This document shows positions 7,042 to 14,942 of a DNA stretch of 20,959 bases, piece by piece. The DNA is from Saprospiraceae bacterium UBA3362 (GTDB lineage: Bacteria; Bacteroidota; Bacteroidia; Chitinophagales; Saprospiraceae): the NCBI GenBank assembly GCA_002360455.1, contig DEQQ01000072.1, forward strand, positions 1 through 20,959, given 5' to 3'. A program made the position numbers and the translations under genes. The notes below the pieces were generated by a model that ran no database searches, was not told the DNA's origin, and was given only the letters and a program-made list of their open reading frames with translations. Every line of letters starts with the position of its first letter. The first letter of the stretch is position 1.

Positions 7042-8391
7042 ATGTCCAAAATCCATCTTATTGCCATAGGAGGCAGTGTAATGCACAATGTAGCGTTGGC
7101 CTTGGTTTCTTTGGGGCACGAAGTAAGCGGCTCTGATGACCAAATCTTTGAACCGGCTAAAAGTAGATTGCAAAATGCAGGAATATTGCCCGAAAAGGAA
7201 GGCTGGTTTTTCGATAAAATTACATCAGATATAGATATTGTGATTCTTGGGATGCACGCTAAATCAGATAATCCGGAATTGCTCAAAGCGATAGAACTCA
7301 ATATAAAACTATATTCATTTCCAGAGTTTGTAGCAGAACAATATTCTCAGAAAACAAAGATTGTAGTGGCAGGGTCTCACGGCAAAACAACCACTACAGC
7401 AATGCTTATGCATATTTTGGAGAAGAGCGGTCTTGAGTTCGATTATTTAGTTGGAGCTCTTCTTAAAGGATTCAAGACAATGGTGTCTTTTTCTAATGCC
7501 AAAATAGCAGTAATTGAGGGGGACGAGTATTTTTCATCCTGTCTTGATATGAGACCAAAATTTATCCATTATAAACCTCAAATTGCAGTGATTACCGGAA
7601 TTGCATGGGATCATTACAATGTATTTCCTAAATATGAGCTCTATGTTGCAGCGTTTGCCTCTCTTATACAAAGTATGGAGGAGGGGAGTTCTTTGATCTA
7701 TTTTGGAGAAGATAAAGATTTGCAAACTCTGGTTATGCGAGAAGCGGGGCATCTCCATTGTATTCCTTATTTTGCCTTGGATACATCATTGGAAGAAGAC
7801 GAACTTTTTATCCTGGATCAGAACAATAAATATCCGATGCAGATCTTCGGAAAGCACAATATGGAAAATTTGCATGCCGTTATTTTAGCTCTTGAAAAAA
7901 TTGGGATACAAAGAAAACAAGCCCTTGAGGCTTTTGGATCCTTTGAGGGTGCACATAAAAGATTGCAAATTATAAAAAAGAATGAGCATCAAATTTGGTT
8001 TTTGGATTTTGCTCATGCGCCCAGCAAAGTAAAAGCGACTGTGAATGCACTACGAGAAAGGTATGTTTCTAAAAAGATATTGATTATCATGGAGCTTCAT
8101 ACTTACAGCAGTCTTAATAAAGAATTTATTCCTCAGTATTATAATTCCACTCAGCAAGCGGATTCCGTTATTTTGTTCATTGATGCCATCGCCTTGGAAA
8201 TCAAAAGAATGAGTCCTTTATTAAAAAACGATATTTTGAAATCATTTGGAAGAACAGACATTAACTATTGCACTACCAAAGAAGATTTAAAAGAGACTAT
8301 TGATGCTATGAAAGCCCACTTTGAGGTGATTGCCTTTTTAGGTTCAGGGCATTTCGGTGGGCTCGATCTATTTCTTATTTCCAATGAATAG
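7042..8391 (+). CDS. mpl: UDP-N-acetylmuramate:L-alanyl-gamma-D-glutamyl-meso-diaminopimelate ligase (Mpl)
   Basis: Cytoplasmic Mur-ligase family enzyme of peptidoglycan recycling: joins the recovered tripeptide L-Ala-gamma-D-Glu-meso-DAP to UDP-MurNAc, using ATP. 449 residues. The N-terminal Rossmann-type domain begins IHLIAIGGSVMHNVALAL (4-21), the form usual in Bacteroidota, with GSDDQIFEP (30-38). The central ATPase domain has the P-loop GSHGKTTTT (111-119), EGDEYF (159-164) and HNMENLHA (272-279). The C-terminal domain has DFAHAPSKV (322-330), ELHTYSSLN (351-359) and GSGHFGG (434-440). MurC was considered, but the N-terminal loop and the DFAHAPSK block fit Mpl better. The gene stands alone, not inside a mur/fts cluster, as expected for a recycling enzyme. 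Confidence 0.92.
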   Translation: MSKIHLIAIGGSVMHNVALALVSLGHEVSGSDDQIFEPAKSRLQNAGILPEKEGWFFDKITSDIDIVILGMHAKSDNPELLKAIELNIKLYSFPEFVAEQYSQKTKIVVAGSHGKTTTTAMLMHILEKSGLEFDYLVGALLKGFKTMVSFSNAKIAVIEGDEYFSSCLDMRPKFIHYKPQIAVITGIAWDHYNVFPKYELYVAAFASLIQSMEEGSSLIYFGEDKDLQTLVMREAGHLHCIPYFALDTSLEEDELFILDQNNKYPMQIFGKHNMENLHAVILALEKIGIQRKQALEAFGSFEGAHKRLQIIKKNEHQIWFLDFAHAPSKVKATVNALRERYVSKKILIIMELHTYSSLNKEFIPQYYNSTQQADSVILFIDAIALEIKRMSPLLKNDILKSFGRTDINYCTTKEDLKETIDAMKAHFEVIAFLGSGHFGGLDLFLISNE

Positions 8392-8527
8392 GGTATTGGC
8401 AATATTGAATTTACAATTCCAAGAAATTTAATGAGAACAGAACTTTAGCCGCGCATTTTCAACTTCTTTTGGACTAAGGAAAATCTTTTAGCCCATTGTT
8501 ATTTTAAGTCCATTTAGGTCATCGTTT

Positions 8528-8630
8528 TATAATATATATTTTATTTCATATGTATATATAATTAATAAACAGGTATTTAAAGAAATAAAAAAAATAATAT
8601 TAAAAAAATATTGGGTATAAAATTTAATCC
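8528..8630. other. Extremely AT-rich tract upstream of the Oar-like receptor gene
   Basis: About 100 bases almost free of G and C, with alternating TA runs (near 8533-8565) and A-tracts (8581-8610), directly before the -7 element of the receptor promoter. This composition is expected to be curved or easily melted, and could act as an UP-like element. No gene is seen in 8392-8669, and no hairpin terminator for mpl. Confidence 0.45.
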
Positions 8631-8638
8631 TAATTTTG
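8611..8638 (+). promoter_or_regulatory. Putative promoter of the Oar-like TonB-dependent receptor
   Basis: TTG (8611-8613), a 17-bp spacer and TAATTTTG (8631-8638) match the Bacteroidota consensus. The predicted start is near 8645, about 25 bases before the ATG. Confidence 0.65.
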
Positions 8639-8669
8639 TGATATCATTTTTTAATCAAAACCTGTTTTC

Positions 8670-11600
8670 ATGAAAAATTTTACCCGATTTATTTTGCAGA
8701 CCTTAGCCTTGGTTTGCATAAGTTTTGTTTTTTCCAATGCACAAGGGGTGACGACGGCGCAAATACTTGGTCAGATCACCGATAGTAAAGGCGAACCATT
8801 AGTAGCGGCAACTATTCAAGCTACTCACGTACCATCCGGTACCATTTATGGAGTTTATACCAGAGAGGACGGTCGTTATAACATTCCGAATGTTCGTATC
8901 GGCGGACCTTACACATTAAAGGTGACTTACGTAGGATACAAGGAGTCTGTGCAAACGATTCCACAATTAGCTTTAGGTCAAAACTTTAGAGCTAATATTT
9001 CTTTATCTGAAGAATCCGTGAGCTTAGGTGAAGTTGTTGTGTCATCTGAAAAAAATGCCATTATGAATTCAGAGAATACTGGAGCATCAACCAATATTCA
9101 GAGGGAGCAATTAGAGGCAATGCCAACTTTATCAAGAAGTTTGAATGATTTCTTGAGGATGACGCCGCAGTCGCGTTCTTCATCTGTAGCATCAACTACA
9201 GGAGGAAGCACATCCTTTGCCGGACAAGACTCAAGATACAATAACTTAACTATAGATGGATCTATTTTTAATAATTCATTTGGACTGGCAGGAGGAATTG
9301 GCGGACAAACCAATTCAACTCCTATATCATTAGATGCGATAGAAGAGATTCAAGTGAATATTGCTCCTTATGATGTGAGACAAGGTGGTTTTACAGGAGC
9401 TGGTATCAATGCTGTTACCAAATCCGGTACAAATAATTTTTCCGGTACCGCATTTTATAATATTAGAAATCAATCTTTGGTTGGTAAAAAAGCGGATACC
9501 ACTACTATTGTAAGAAATGATTTCTTTGTAAATCAAGTGGGCTTGAGTATTGGTGGTCCAATAATTAAGGATAAATTATTTTATTTTGCTAATTTTGAAA
9601 TCGAAAAAAGAGATGACCCTGCGTCTTCATTTGTAGCTTTCAGAGATAGTGTAACTACCAATCCATCATCAGGAAATGTGAGTAGAGTAAAAGCAGCAGA
9701 GCTTGATGGTTTGAGAAAATTTTTAATAGAAAAGTATAATTATGATCCGGGGCGTTATGAAAATTATGCTTTAGAGACTCGGTCTACAAAAGGAATTTTT
9801 AAGTTGGATTACAACCTTAACAAAAAGAATAGAGCGAGCTTAAGGTTTAACGTTTTGAAATCACACAGAGACGTATTAGCATCCAATTCCGGATCGTTTA
9901 ACAATAGAACTCCAAGTTTATTTGCTTTGAATTTTGAAGCATCAAACTATATCATTAATAACGACGTGTATTCAGGGATTTTTGAATTGAATACAATAAT
10001 TAAATCTAATTTATCCAATCAAATCCAAATTGGATATACAGCCAACAGAGATTATAGAGGCAGCAGAGGAGGGATATTTCCATTGATTGATATTCTATCG
10101 GCCAATAGAAATTACACAACCTTTGGATATGAGCCTTTTACTCCAAATAACGTATTGAATACTAATACATTCCAATTCAAGGACGATATCATGCTTTCTT
10201 TGAATAGGCATAATCTTACTGCCGGAGTGAACTTTGAACATTTTGTATTTGAAAATACATTTACTCCTACTTATTATGGACAGTATGTTTTCAATTCGTT
10301 GAGCGACTTTTACAAAGCAGCAAATGGGGATAGTGTAGGATTAGCAAGATATGCTTTAACTTATTCTGCATTGCCTGGAGCTGCTTTGCCAACTGCCACT
10401 ACGAAAGTTTCAATGCCGGGAATTTATTTGCAAGACGAGCTTTCGCTGCTTAAAGACAGAATGAAGATTACTGCAGGATTGAGAGTTGATGTTCCTATTT
10501 TTGGTAATACGGCGTATTACAATCCTCGTGTTGATACAATGACTTTCAAAGATGAGAATGGAAATAATGTACAATACAAAACTGATAAGTTACCGGATCC
10601 TCAATTTATGATTTCGCCAAGGCTTGGAATCAATTACGATATCTTTGGAAATAAGAAAGTTCAATTAAGAGGCGGAACAGGAGTGTTCACAGGAAGGCCA
10701 CCATTCGTATGGATTTCAAATCAGGTAGGGAACAATGGTGTATTGACAGGATCAATTTCAGTTAATAACACGAATACCAGATTGTATCCTTTTTCTACTG
10801 ATGTTACAAAAAACATTCCGGCAAATCCAACTTTGCCGACTAACTTCAATTTGGCTATTACTGATAATGGATTTAAATTTCCTCAATTGTGGAGATCTGA
10901 TGTAGCAGTCGATTTCGAATTGCCTTATGGTTTTATTGCTTCATTGGAGGCTGTTTACAGCAAGAACTTGAATGCTATCTATTATATTAATGCCAACTTG
11001 GAGCCATCTAAAGCAAAATTTGAAGGACCGGACAATAGGCCATATTACCCGGGATTAGGTTTGAGCAGCACGGCTCAAAATAATGCAAACAGGATTAATG
11101 ATATAGTAACAGACAATATCATTTTGAAAAATACGAATCAAGGATATTCAAGAAGCTTTACAGCGAAGGTAGAAAAGCCATTCAAAAATTGGTATTTTAT
11201 GGCAGCATACAATAATGCAGAGGCTAAAGATATGATCACGGGTGGTTCTATTGCATTTTCTTCTTGGAGAGATAATAGATCTGTATTAGGAAACAACAAT
11301 CCTGATTTGGCTTTTTCTGATTTTGATCAAACTCATAGAATTATTGGTGCCTTGTCCTATGCTCATCATTATAATAAATTCACTTCAACAAAGATTTCCT
11401 TGTTCTTGCAATCAGGAAATCAGGGAAGAGTTCAATTTGTTTATAATGGAGACTATAACGGAGATCAGTTGGTATCAAATGATCTATTATTTATTCCGAA
11501 TGATGCAAAGGATTTATCATTCAATACCATGTCTAGAATTTTTGGTAAAGATACTGTTAGAGTTACGGCAGATCAGCAAGCTGCAGCATTAAATGAGTTT

Positions 11601-11993
11601 ATTAACAGCAATGATTATTTAAGCTCCAATAAAGGAAAGTTTCTGGAGAGAAATGGATATTTACTAAAATGGTTGACAACAGTAGATTTGAGCTTTGTAC
11701 AAGAATTTCATTTTAATTGTAAAGAAGCTAAAAATAAAAGAACTTTGCAGTTAAGAGCAGATATTTACAACTTTACAAATATGCTTAATCCAAGATGGGG
11801 AGTAGGGGATTTTGTTGTAGATCTCAGTCCAATCACAGCTACTAACAGCAAAACTGCAGACAATAGACCAAGAGTAACTTTTGGAAGAATTAATGACAAC
11901 AAACAATATGAATATGTAAAGAATTTAGTTAGAAAATCTGCGACATTGGGTGATGTATGGCAGGCACAGCTAGGCGTAAGATATATTTTCTAA
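8670..11993 (+). CDS. Oar-like TonB-dependent outer membrane receptor
   Basis: Outer membrane beta-barrel protein of 1107 residues, expected to import or export an unknown substrate with TonB energy. The signal peptide covers about 1-25 (ending SNAQ). A carboxypeptidase-regulatory-like beta-sandwich (about 30-115, QILGQITDSKGEPLVAATIQ and the DGRYNIPNV block) is followed by the plug (about 125-262), with TIDGSIFNNSFG, LDAIEEIQVNIAPYDVRQGG and INAVTKSGTNNFSG, which are hallmarks of the Oar/TonB family. The rest is barrel, ending QLGVRYIF with a C-terminal aromatic. No STN domain is present and no SusD-like or sigma gene is adjacent, so it does not look like a SusC system or a surface-signalling receptor. 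It is transcribed alone between its own promoter and a strong terminator. Substrate unknown. Confidence 0.9.
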   Translation: MKNFTRFILQTLALVCISFVFSNAQGVTTAQILGQITDSKGEPLVAATIQATHVPSGTIYGVYTREDGRYNIPNVRIGGPYTLKVTYVGYKESVQTIPQLALGQNFRANISLSEESVSLGEVVVSSEKNAIMNSENTGASTNIQREQLEAMPTLSRSLNDFLRMTPQSRSSSVASTTGGSTSFAGQDSRYNNLTIDGSIFNNSFGLAGGIGGQTNSTPISLDAIEEIQVNIAPYDVRQGGFTGAGINAVTKSGTNNFSGTAFYNIRNQSLVGKKADTTTIVRNDFFVNQVGLSIGGPIIKDKLFYFANFEIEKRDDPASSFVAFRDSVTTNPSSGNVSRVKAAELDGLRKFLIEKYNYDPGRYENYALETRSTKGIFKLDYNLNKKNRASLRFNVLKSHRDVLASNSGSFNNRTPSLFALNFEASNYIINNDVYSGIFELNTIIKSNLSNQIQIGYTANRDYRGSRGGIFPLIDILSANRNYTTFGYEPFTPNNVLNTNTFQFKDDIMLSLNRHNLTAGVNFEHFVFENTFTPTYYGQYVFNSLSDFYKAANGDSVGLARYALTYSALPGAALPTATTKVSMPGIYLQDELSLLKDRMKITAGLRVDVPIFGNTAYYNPRVDTMTFKDENGNNVQYKTDKLPDPQFMISPRLGINYDIFGNKKVQLRGGTGVFTGRPPFVWISNQVGNNGVLTGSISVNNTNTRLYPFSTDVTKNIPANPTLPTNFNLAITDNGFKFPQLWRSDVAVDFELPYGFIASLEAVYSKNLNAIYYINANLEPSKAKFEGPDNRPYYPGLGLSSTAQNNANRINDIVTDNIILKNTNQGYSRSFTAKVEKPFKNWYFMAAYNNAEAKDMITGGSIAFSSWRDNRSVLGNNNPDLAFSDFDQTHRIIGALSYAHHYNKFTSTKISLFLQSGNQGRVQFVYNGDYNGDQLVSNDLLFIPNDAKDLSFNTMSRIFGKDTVRVTADQQAAALNEFINSNDYLSSNKGKFLERNGYLLKWLTTVDLSFVQEFHFNCKEAKNKRTLQLRADIYNFTNMLNPRWGVGDFVVDLSPITATNSKTADNRPRVTFGRINDNKQYEYVKNLVRKSATLGDVWQAQLGVRYIF

Positions 11994-12021
11994 ATAATCT
12001 AATTTTTCATAGAAGAATTTT

Positions 12022-12050
12022 AGCCGGAGGATTTTTTCTCCGGCTTTTTT
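12022..12050 (+). terminator. Intrinsic terminator of the Oar-like receptor gene
   Basis: AGCCGGAG (12022-12029) pairs perfectly with CTCCGGCT (12038-12045) across an 8-base loop and is followed by a T-run. It lies about 30 bases after the receptor stop codon. Confidence 0.92.
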
Positions 12051-12252
12051 ATTTCATTAGATTAATGCATCAATATTTTTTTAATAATAAAATTAGCCAT
12101 TACTGAAATTGAAATTCAACATTCAATCATTTTGGAATTCAATTTAATAAAAAAAATTAATAGAGTAAGCTGAAATAAGCTCTTTAGGAGTTAGTGAAAT
12201 GTTGTACACAAACCCGATTTTACTTTTGCCAAAAGCCCTGTATTAATGCATA

Positions 12253-12286
12253 AAAAAAGCTCTGATCGTAAGACCAGAGCTTTTTT
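12253..12286 (-). terminator. Bidirectional terminator at the end of rpmI-rplT
   Basis: GCTCTG (12259-12264) pairs with CAGAGC (12275-12280). Two further pairs, TC/GA, close a GTAA loop after an A-C mismatch. The stem is flanked by AAAAAA on the left and TTTTTT on the right, so it can work on both strands. Its main role is probably for rplT, which ends 22 bases away on the minus strand. Confidence 0.88.
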
Positions 12287-12307
12287 ATTATTTGAATAAA
12301 TAAAATC

Positions 12308-12652
12308 TTACTTTACTCTATTTACAATGGCTTCAAATATTGAAGGATTATTCAAAGCTAGATCGGCCAATGTTTTACGATTGAGGCTGATATTGTTCTT
12401 ATTCAAACCATCAATAAATCTTGAATAATTTAATCCCAATGGTCTTACACCGGCATTAATACGAGCAATCCATAATGCTCTAAAAGCTCTTTTCTTTTCT
12501 CTGCGGTGTTTGTAAGCATACTTCATTGCACGCTCAAGCGCGTTTTTTGCTACAGTGTACACTTTGGATCTGCCGCTAAAATAACCTCTTGCGGCTTTTA
12601 AAATTTTCTTTCTTCTTGCTCTTGACGCTACTGCGTTTACTGAACGTGGCAT
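12308..12652 (-). CDS. rplT: 50S ribosomal protein L20
   Basis: Large-subunit protein that binds 23S rRNA early in 50S assembly. 114 residues, the normal bacterial length, very basic, with the family-typical N-terminus MPRSVNAVASRARRKKILK, the central block REKKRAFRALWIARINAG (about 51-68) and the RPLGLNYSRFI segment (70-80). It lies 70 bp downstream of rpmI on the same strand and is surely cotranscribed. In other bacteria L20 represses its own operon by binding the mRNA leader; nothing in the short leader here lets me claim that. Confidence 0.98.
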   Translation of the reverse strand: MPRSVNAVASRARRKKILKAARGYFSGRSKVYTVAKNALERAMKYAYKHRREKKRAFRALWIARINAGVRPLGLNYSRFIDGLNKNNISLNRKTLADLALNNPSIFEAIVNRVK

Positions 12653-12722
12653 AACTATAAAATTTTTAAGCTAAGGGTTCTAAAATAGAATCTTTGGACC
12701 TCAACTTGATGAAACAATAAAA

Positions 12723-12920
12723 TTAATTAATTCCTAAAAGAGCCTTCATTCTAGGCTGATCAACTGCATTCAAAACTTGAGCATCGCGCAGATGACGTTT
12801 TGCTTTTTTAGACTTGCTCTTCATACGATGAGAGGTCTTTGTTTGAAATGCTTTAACCTTTTTCTTTCCTGTCAGTTTCAGCCTTTTTTTGGCCCCTGAA
12901 TGTGTTTTTACCTTCGGCAT
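12723..12920 (-). CDS. rpmI: 50S ribosomal protein L35
   Basis: Small basic 50S subunit protein, 65 residues. The start is placed at ATG 12920 because L35 begins MPKVKTHSGAKKRLKLTG; a longer frame from 12980 adds 20 residues unlike the family and would run across the promoter. It is followed by rplT. The usual partner infC (translation initiation factor IF-3) is not next to it: the upstream neighbour is the divergent kbl gene, and a good promoter sits directly in front, so rpmI-rplT forms its own two-gene operon. Confidence 0.97.
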   Translation of the reverse strand: MPKVKTHSGAKKRLKLTGKKKVKAFQTKTSHRMKSKSKKAKRHLRDAQVLNAVDQPRMKALLGIN

Positions 12921-12938
12921 GGTATCAAATTTGAGGTG

Positions 12939-12967
12939 CAAAGATACATTTTTTTTATATTTTTCAA
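12939..12967 (-). promoter_or_regulatory. Promoter of rpmI-rplT
   Basis: On the minus strand TTG (12967-12965), an 18-bp spacer and TATCTTTG (12946-12939), followed by C, match the Bacteroidota housekeeping consensus. The predicted start is near 12932, leaving a leader of only about 12 bases. Confidence 0.75.
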
Positions 12968-13046
12968 TTATTTTATTCAATTATACAGGGTATTTAACCA
13001 AAAATTTAGCAACAATTGATCCTTTTTTTAGGTATATGATCATGTA

Positions 13047-13080
13047 TTTGTCAATTTTCATTCACTGTGAGTTAACTTTG
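13047..13080 (+). promoter_or_regulatory. Promoter of kbl
   Basis: TTTG (13047-13050), a 22-bp spacer and TAACTTTG (13073-13080) match the Bacteroidota consensus. The ATG follows 20 bases after the -7 element. Confidence 0.72.
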
Positions 13081-13100
13081 TGGCTTTAAATTGAGTAAAC

Positions 13101-14291
13101 ATGTACGGTAATGTAAAGAATGAACTCAAGCAAGAGCTCGCCGAGATACAAGCTAAAGGAATATATAAAAGAGAAAGGACAATAACCAGTCCTCAATCCG
13201 CTGTAATTCAGACGATTGAAGGTGGTGAGGTTGTCAATTTTTGCGCCAACAATTATCTTGGATTGTCGTCTCATCCGGAGGTCTTAAAAGCTGCGCATAA
13301 TACATTGGATTCCAGAGGTTATGGTCTGTCTTCGGTTCGTTTTATTTGTGGCACTCAGGATATACATAAGCGATTGGAGGCAAGAATAGCCGAGTTTTTG
13401 GGAGTCGATGATTCTATATTGTATGCTGCAGCTTTTGATGCCAATGGTGGAGTTTTTGAGCCCATTATGCATGAGCAAGACGCCATTATCTCAGATGAAC
13501 TAAATCATGCTTCCATTATCGATGGCATAAGGTTATGTAAGGCCCAAAGATTAAGGTATAAACACAATAATTTACAAGACTTAGAAGAGAAATTAAGAGA
13601 GGTTGGTTCTGCCAGAAGAAGGTTAATTGTTACTGATGGTTGTTTTTCTATGGATGGGACAATTGCTCAATTGGACAAAATCTGTGATCTTGCTGACAGA
13701 TATAATGCCATGGTAATGATAGACGAATGCCATGCAAGCGGTTTTATAGGTAAAACCGGACGTGGGACTCATGAATATCGGGATGTAATGGGCAGAATAG
13801 ATATTATAACCGGTACTTTGGGGAAAGCCTTAGGTGGAGCATCCGGAGGTTTTACTGCGGCAAGACAAGAGATAGTCGATATGCTTAGACAAAAGTCCAG
13901 ACCATATCTTTTTAGTAATACGGTAGCTCCATCGATAGTAGGGGCTTCGTTGAAAGTGTTTGAGATATTAAGTGCAAGTACAGCTCTTAGGGACAAATTG
14001 GAGTTCAATACTAAGTATTTTAGAACAGCAATGACGGATGCAGGCTTCGACCTGATTCCGGGTGAGCATCCAATAGTACCCATTATGCTGTATGATGCAC
14101 CATTGGCTCAACAATTTGCCTCAGAACTATTAAAAGAAGGAATTTATGTTATAGGGTTCTTTTATCCTGTAGTTCCCGAAGGTAAGGCCAGAATTAGAGT
14201 ACAATTATCCGCAGGGCATGAAAAGGATCACTTGGATAAAGCTGTCGCAGCTTTTACAAAAGTTGGAAAAAAACTAAATGTAATCCATTAA
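13101..14291 (+). CDS. kbl: Glycine C-acetyltransferase (2-amino-3-ketobutyrate CoA ligase)
   Basis: PLP-dependent enzyme of the alpha-oxoamine synthase family. It converts 2-amino-3-ketobutyrate and CoA to glycine and acetyl-CoA, the second step of threonine degradation through threonine dehydrogenase. 396 residues, normal for Kbl. Visible: VNFCANNYLGLSSHPEV (45-61), the substrate/PLP region ELNHASIIDG (133-142, His136), DECHASGF (208-215, Asp208) and the Schiff-base lysine in ITGTLGKALGGASGG (Lys242). Close relatives with the same fold are serine palmitoyltransferase and 8-amino-7-oxononanoate synthase (BioF). The FCANNYLGL and TLGKALGGA wording and the N-terminus MYGNVKNEL favour Kbl. No tdh gene is adjacent; the gene has its own promoter. 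Confidence 0.92.
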   Translation: MYGNVKNELKQELAEIQAKGIYKRERTITSPQSAVIQTIEGGEVVNFCANNYLGLSSHPEVLKAAHNTLDSRGYGLSSVRFICGTQDIHKRLEARIAEFLGVDDSILYAAAFDANGGVFEPIMHEQDAIISDELNHASIIDGIRLCKAQRLRYKHNNLQDLEEKLREVGSARRRLIVTDGCFSMDGTIAQLDKICDLADRYNAMVMIDECHASGFIGKTGRGTHEYRDVMGRIDIITGTLGKALGGASGGFTAARQEIVDMLRQKSRPYLFSNTVAPSIVGASLKVFEILSASTALRDKLEFNTKYFRTAMTDAGFDLIPGEHPIVPIMLYDAPLAQQFASELLKEGIYVIGFFYPVVPEGKARIRVQLSAGHEKDHLDKAVAAFTKVGKKLNVIH

Positions 14292-14306
14292 TGCAATTGC
14301 TATGAT

Positions 14307-14314
14307 TATCTTTG
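14307..14314 (+). promoter_or_regulatory. Putative -7 element for tRNA-Ala
   Basis: TATCTTTG followed by C, 19 bases before the tRNA, matches TAnnTTTG exactly. No TTG was found at the proper upstream distance; the upstream sequence is the 3' end of kbl. Confidence 0.5.
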
Positions 14315-14333
14315 CCTTTAGAAATACTTTTAT

Positions 14334-14407
<74 letters not shown>

Positions 14408-14809
14408 CTTTATTTTTTTAAGTTTCTGTTTATAAGTTTTATTGAATTGGTTTTCAACATAAATCAGCTCATTTACTGCTTTTGTTTTTTTTAATTCTTT
14501 TGATTTAGTACGTTTTGTAAAATAACACAAAGGATTCATAATTTAAGTAAATAGAATAGAAGCTCATCTTTTTCATTGCATTATTCTATTAAAGCTTAAA
14601 ATTCCTGAACTTCTTCTTGAGATTTATAATTCTAATTTAAAGCTAGGATTAGTGTAAAATTTTAAAATAAAAAAAGATTTAGCCCATTGTGTAGAAAACA
14701 TCTTGTCGAGAAATCGAAAATCGGATCATTTTACTCTAAATAAACCTACGCAATCGCTTGCGAGGCAGCTATAAAATACTGATTTCCAATCTATTATAAT
14801 AGTATTATG
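14408..14809. other. Intergenic region between two tRNA genes
   Basis: About 400 AT-rich bases with no gene I can support. Visible structure: a 9-bp inverted repeat AATAGAATA (14550-14558)/TATTCTATT (14582-14590) with a 23-base loop, and a small hairpin CGCAA-tcgc-TTGCG (14749-14762) in a locally GC-richer patch. A T-rich stretch just after tRNA-Ala may help end its transcript. A 46-codon frame on the minus strand (14539-14399) stops inside tRNA-Ala and is not called. Confidence 0.6.
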
Positions 14810-14894
14810 CGGAGGAAGAGGGATTCGAACCCCCGGACCTGTTACAGTCAACGGTTTTCAAGACCGCCGCGTTCAACCACTCTGCCATTCCTCC
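14810..14894 (-). tRNA. tRNA-Ser (anticodon UGA)
   Basis: An 85-base class II tRNA on the minus strand: acceptor GGAGGAA/TTCCTCC, D arm with GCAGAGTGGTTGAACGC, anticodon loop CTTGAAA giving UGA, a long variable arm typical of serine tRNAs (about TTGACTGTAACAGGTCC), T arm with GGTTCGAATCC, and discriminator G. CCA is not encoded. Confidence 0.96.
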
Positions 14895-14905
14895 AAAAGA
14901 GGTTG

Positions 14906-14913
14906 CAAATATA
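14906..14913 (-). promoter_or_regulatory. Putative -7 element for tRNA-Ser
   Basis: TATATTTG on the minus strand (14913-14906), 11 bases before the tRNA, fits TAnnTTTG. The -33 half is not obvious. It lies between the tRNA and the stop codon of the upstream DUF4249 gene. Confidence 0.45.
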
Positions 14914-14942
14914 AATCAATTTTATAAAACGAAATGATTTTT

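Larger units (their letters stand above)
11994..12307. other. Intergenic region between convergent receptor and ribosomal protein genes
   Basis: Contains two intrinsic terminators (12022-12050 and 12253-12286, listed separately). The rest is AT-rich with no reading frame beyond about 15 codons and no recognisable RNA. Confidence 0.7.

Noticed and set aside
12921..12980. Longer L35 reading frame starting at 12980
   Set aside because: L35 begins MPKVKTHSG; the extension lies over the promoter and has no family match.
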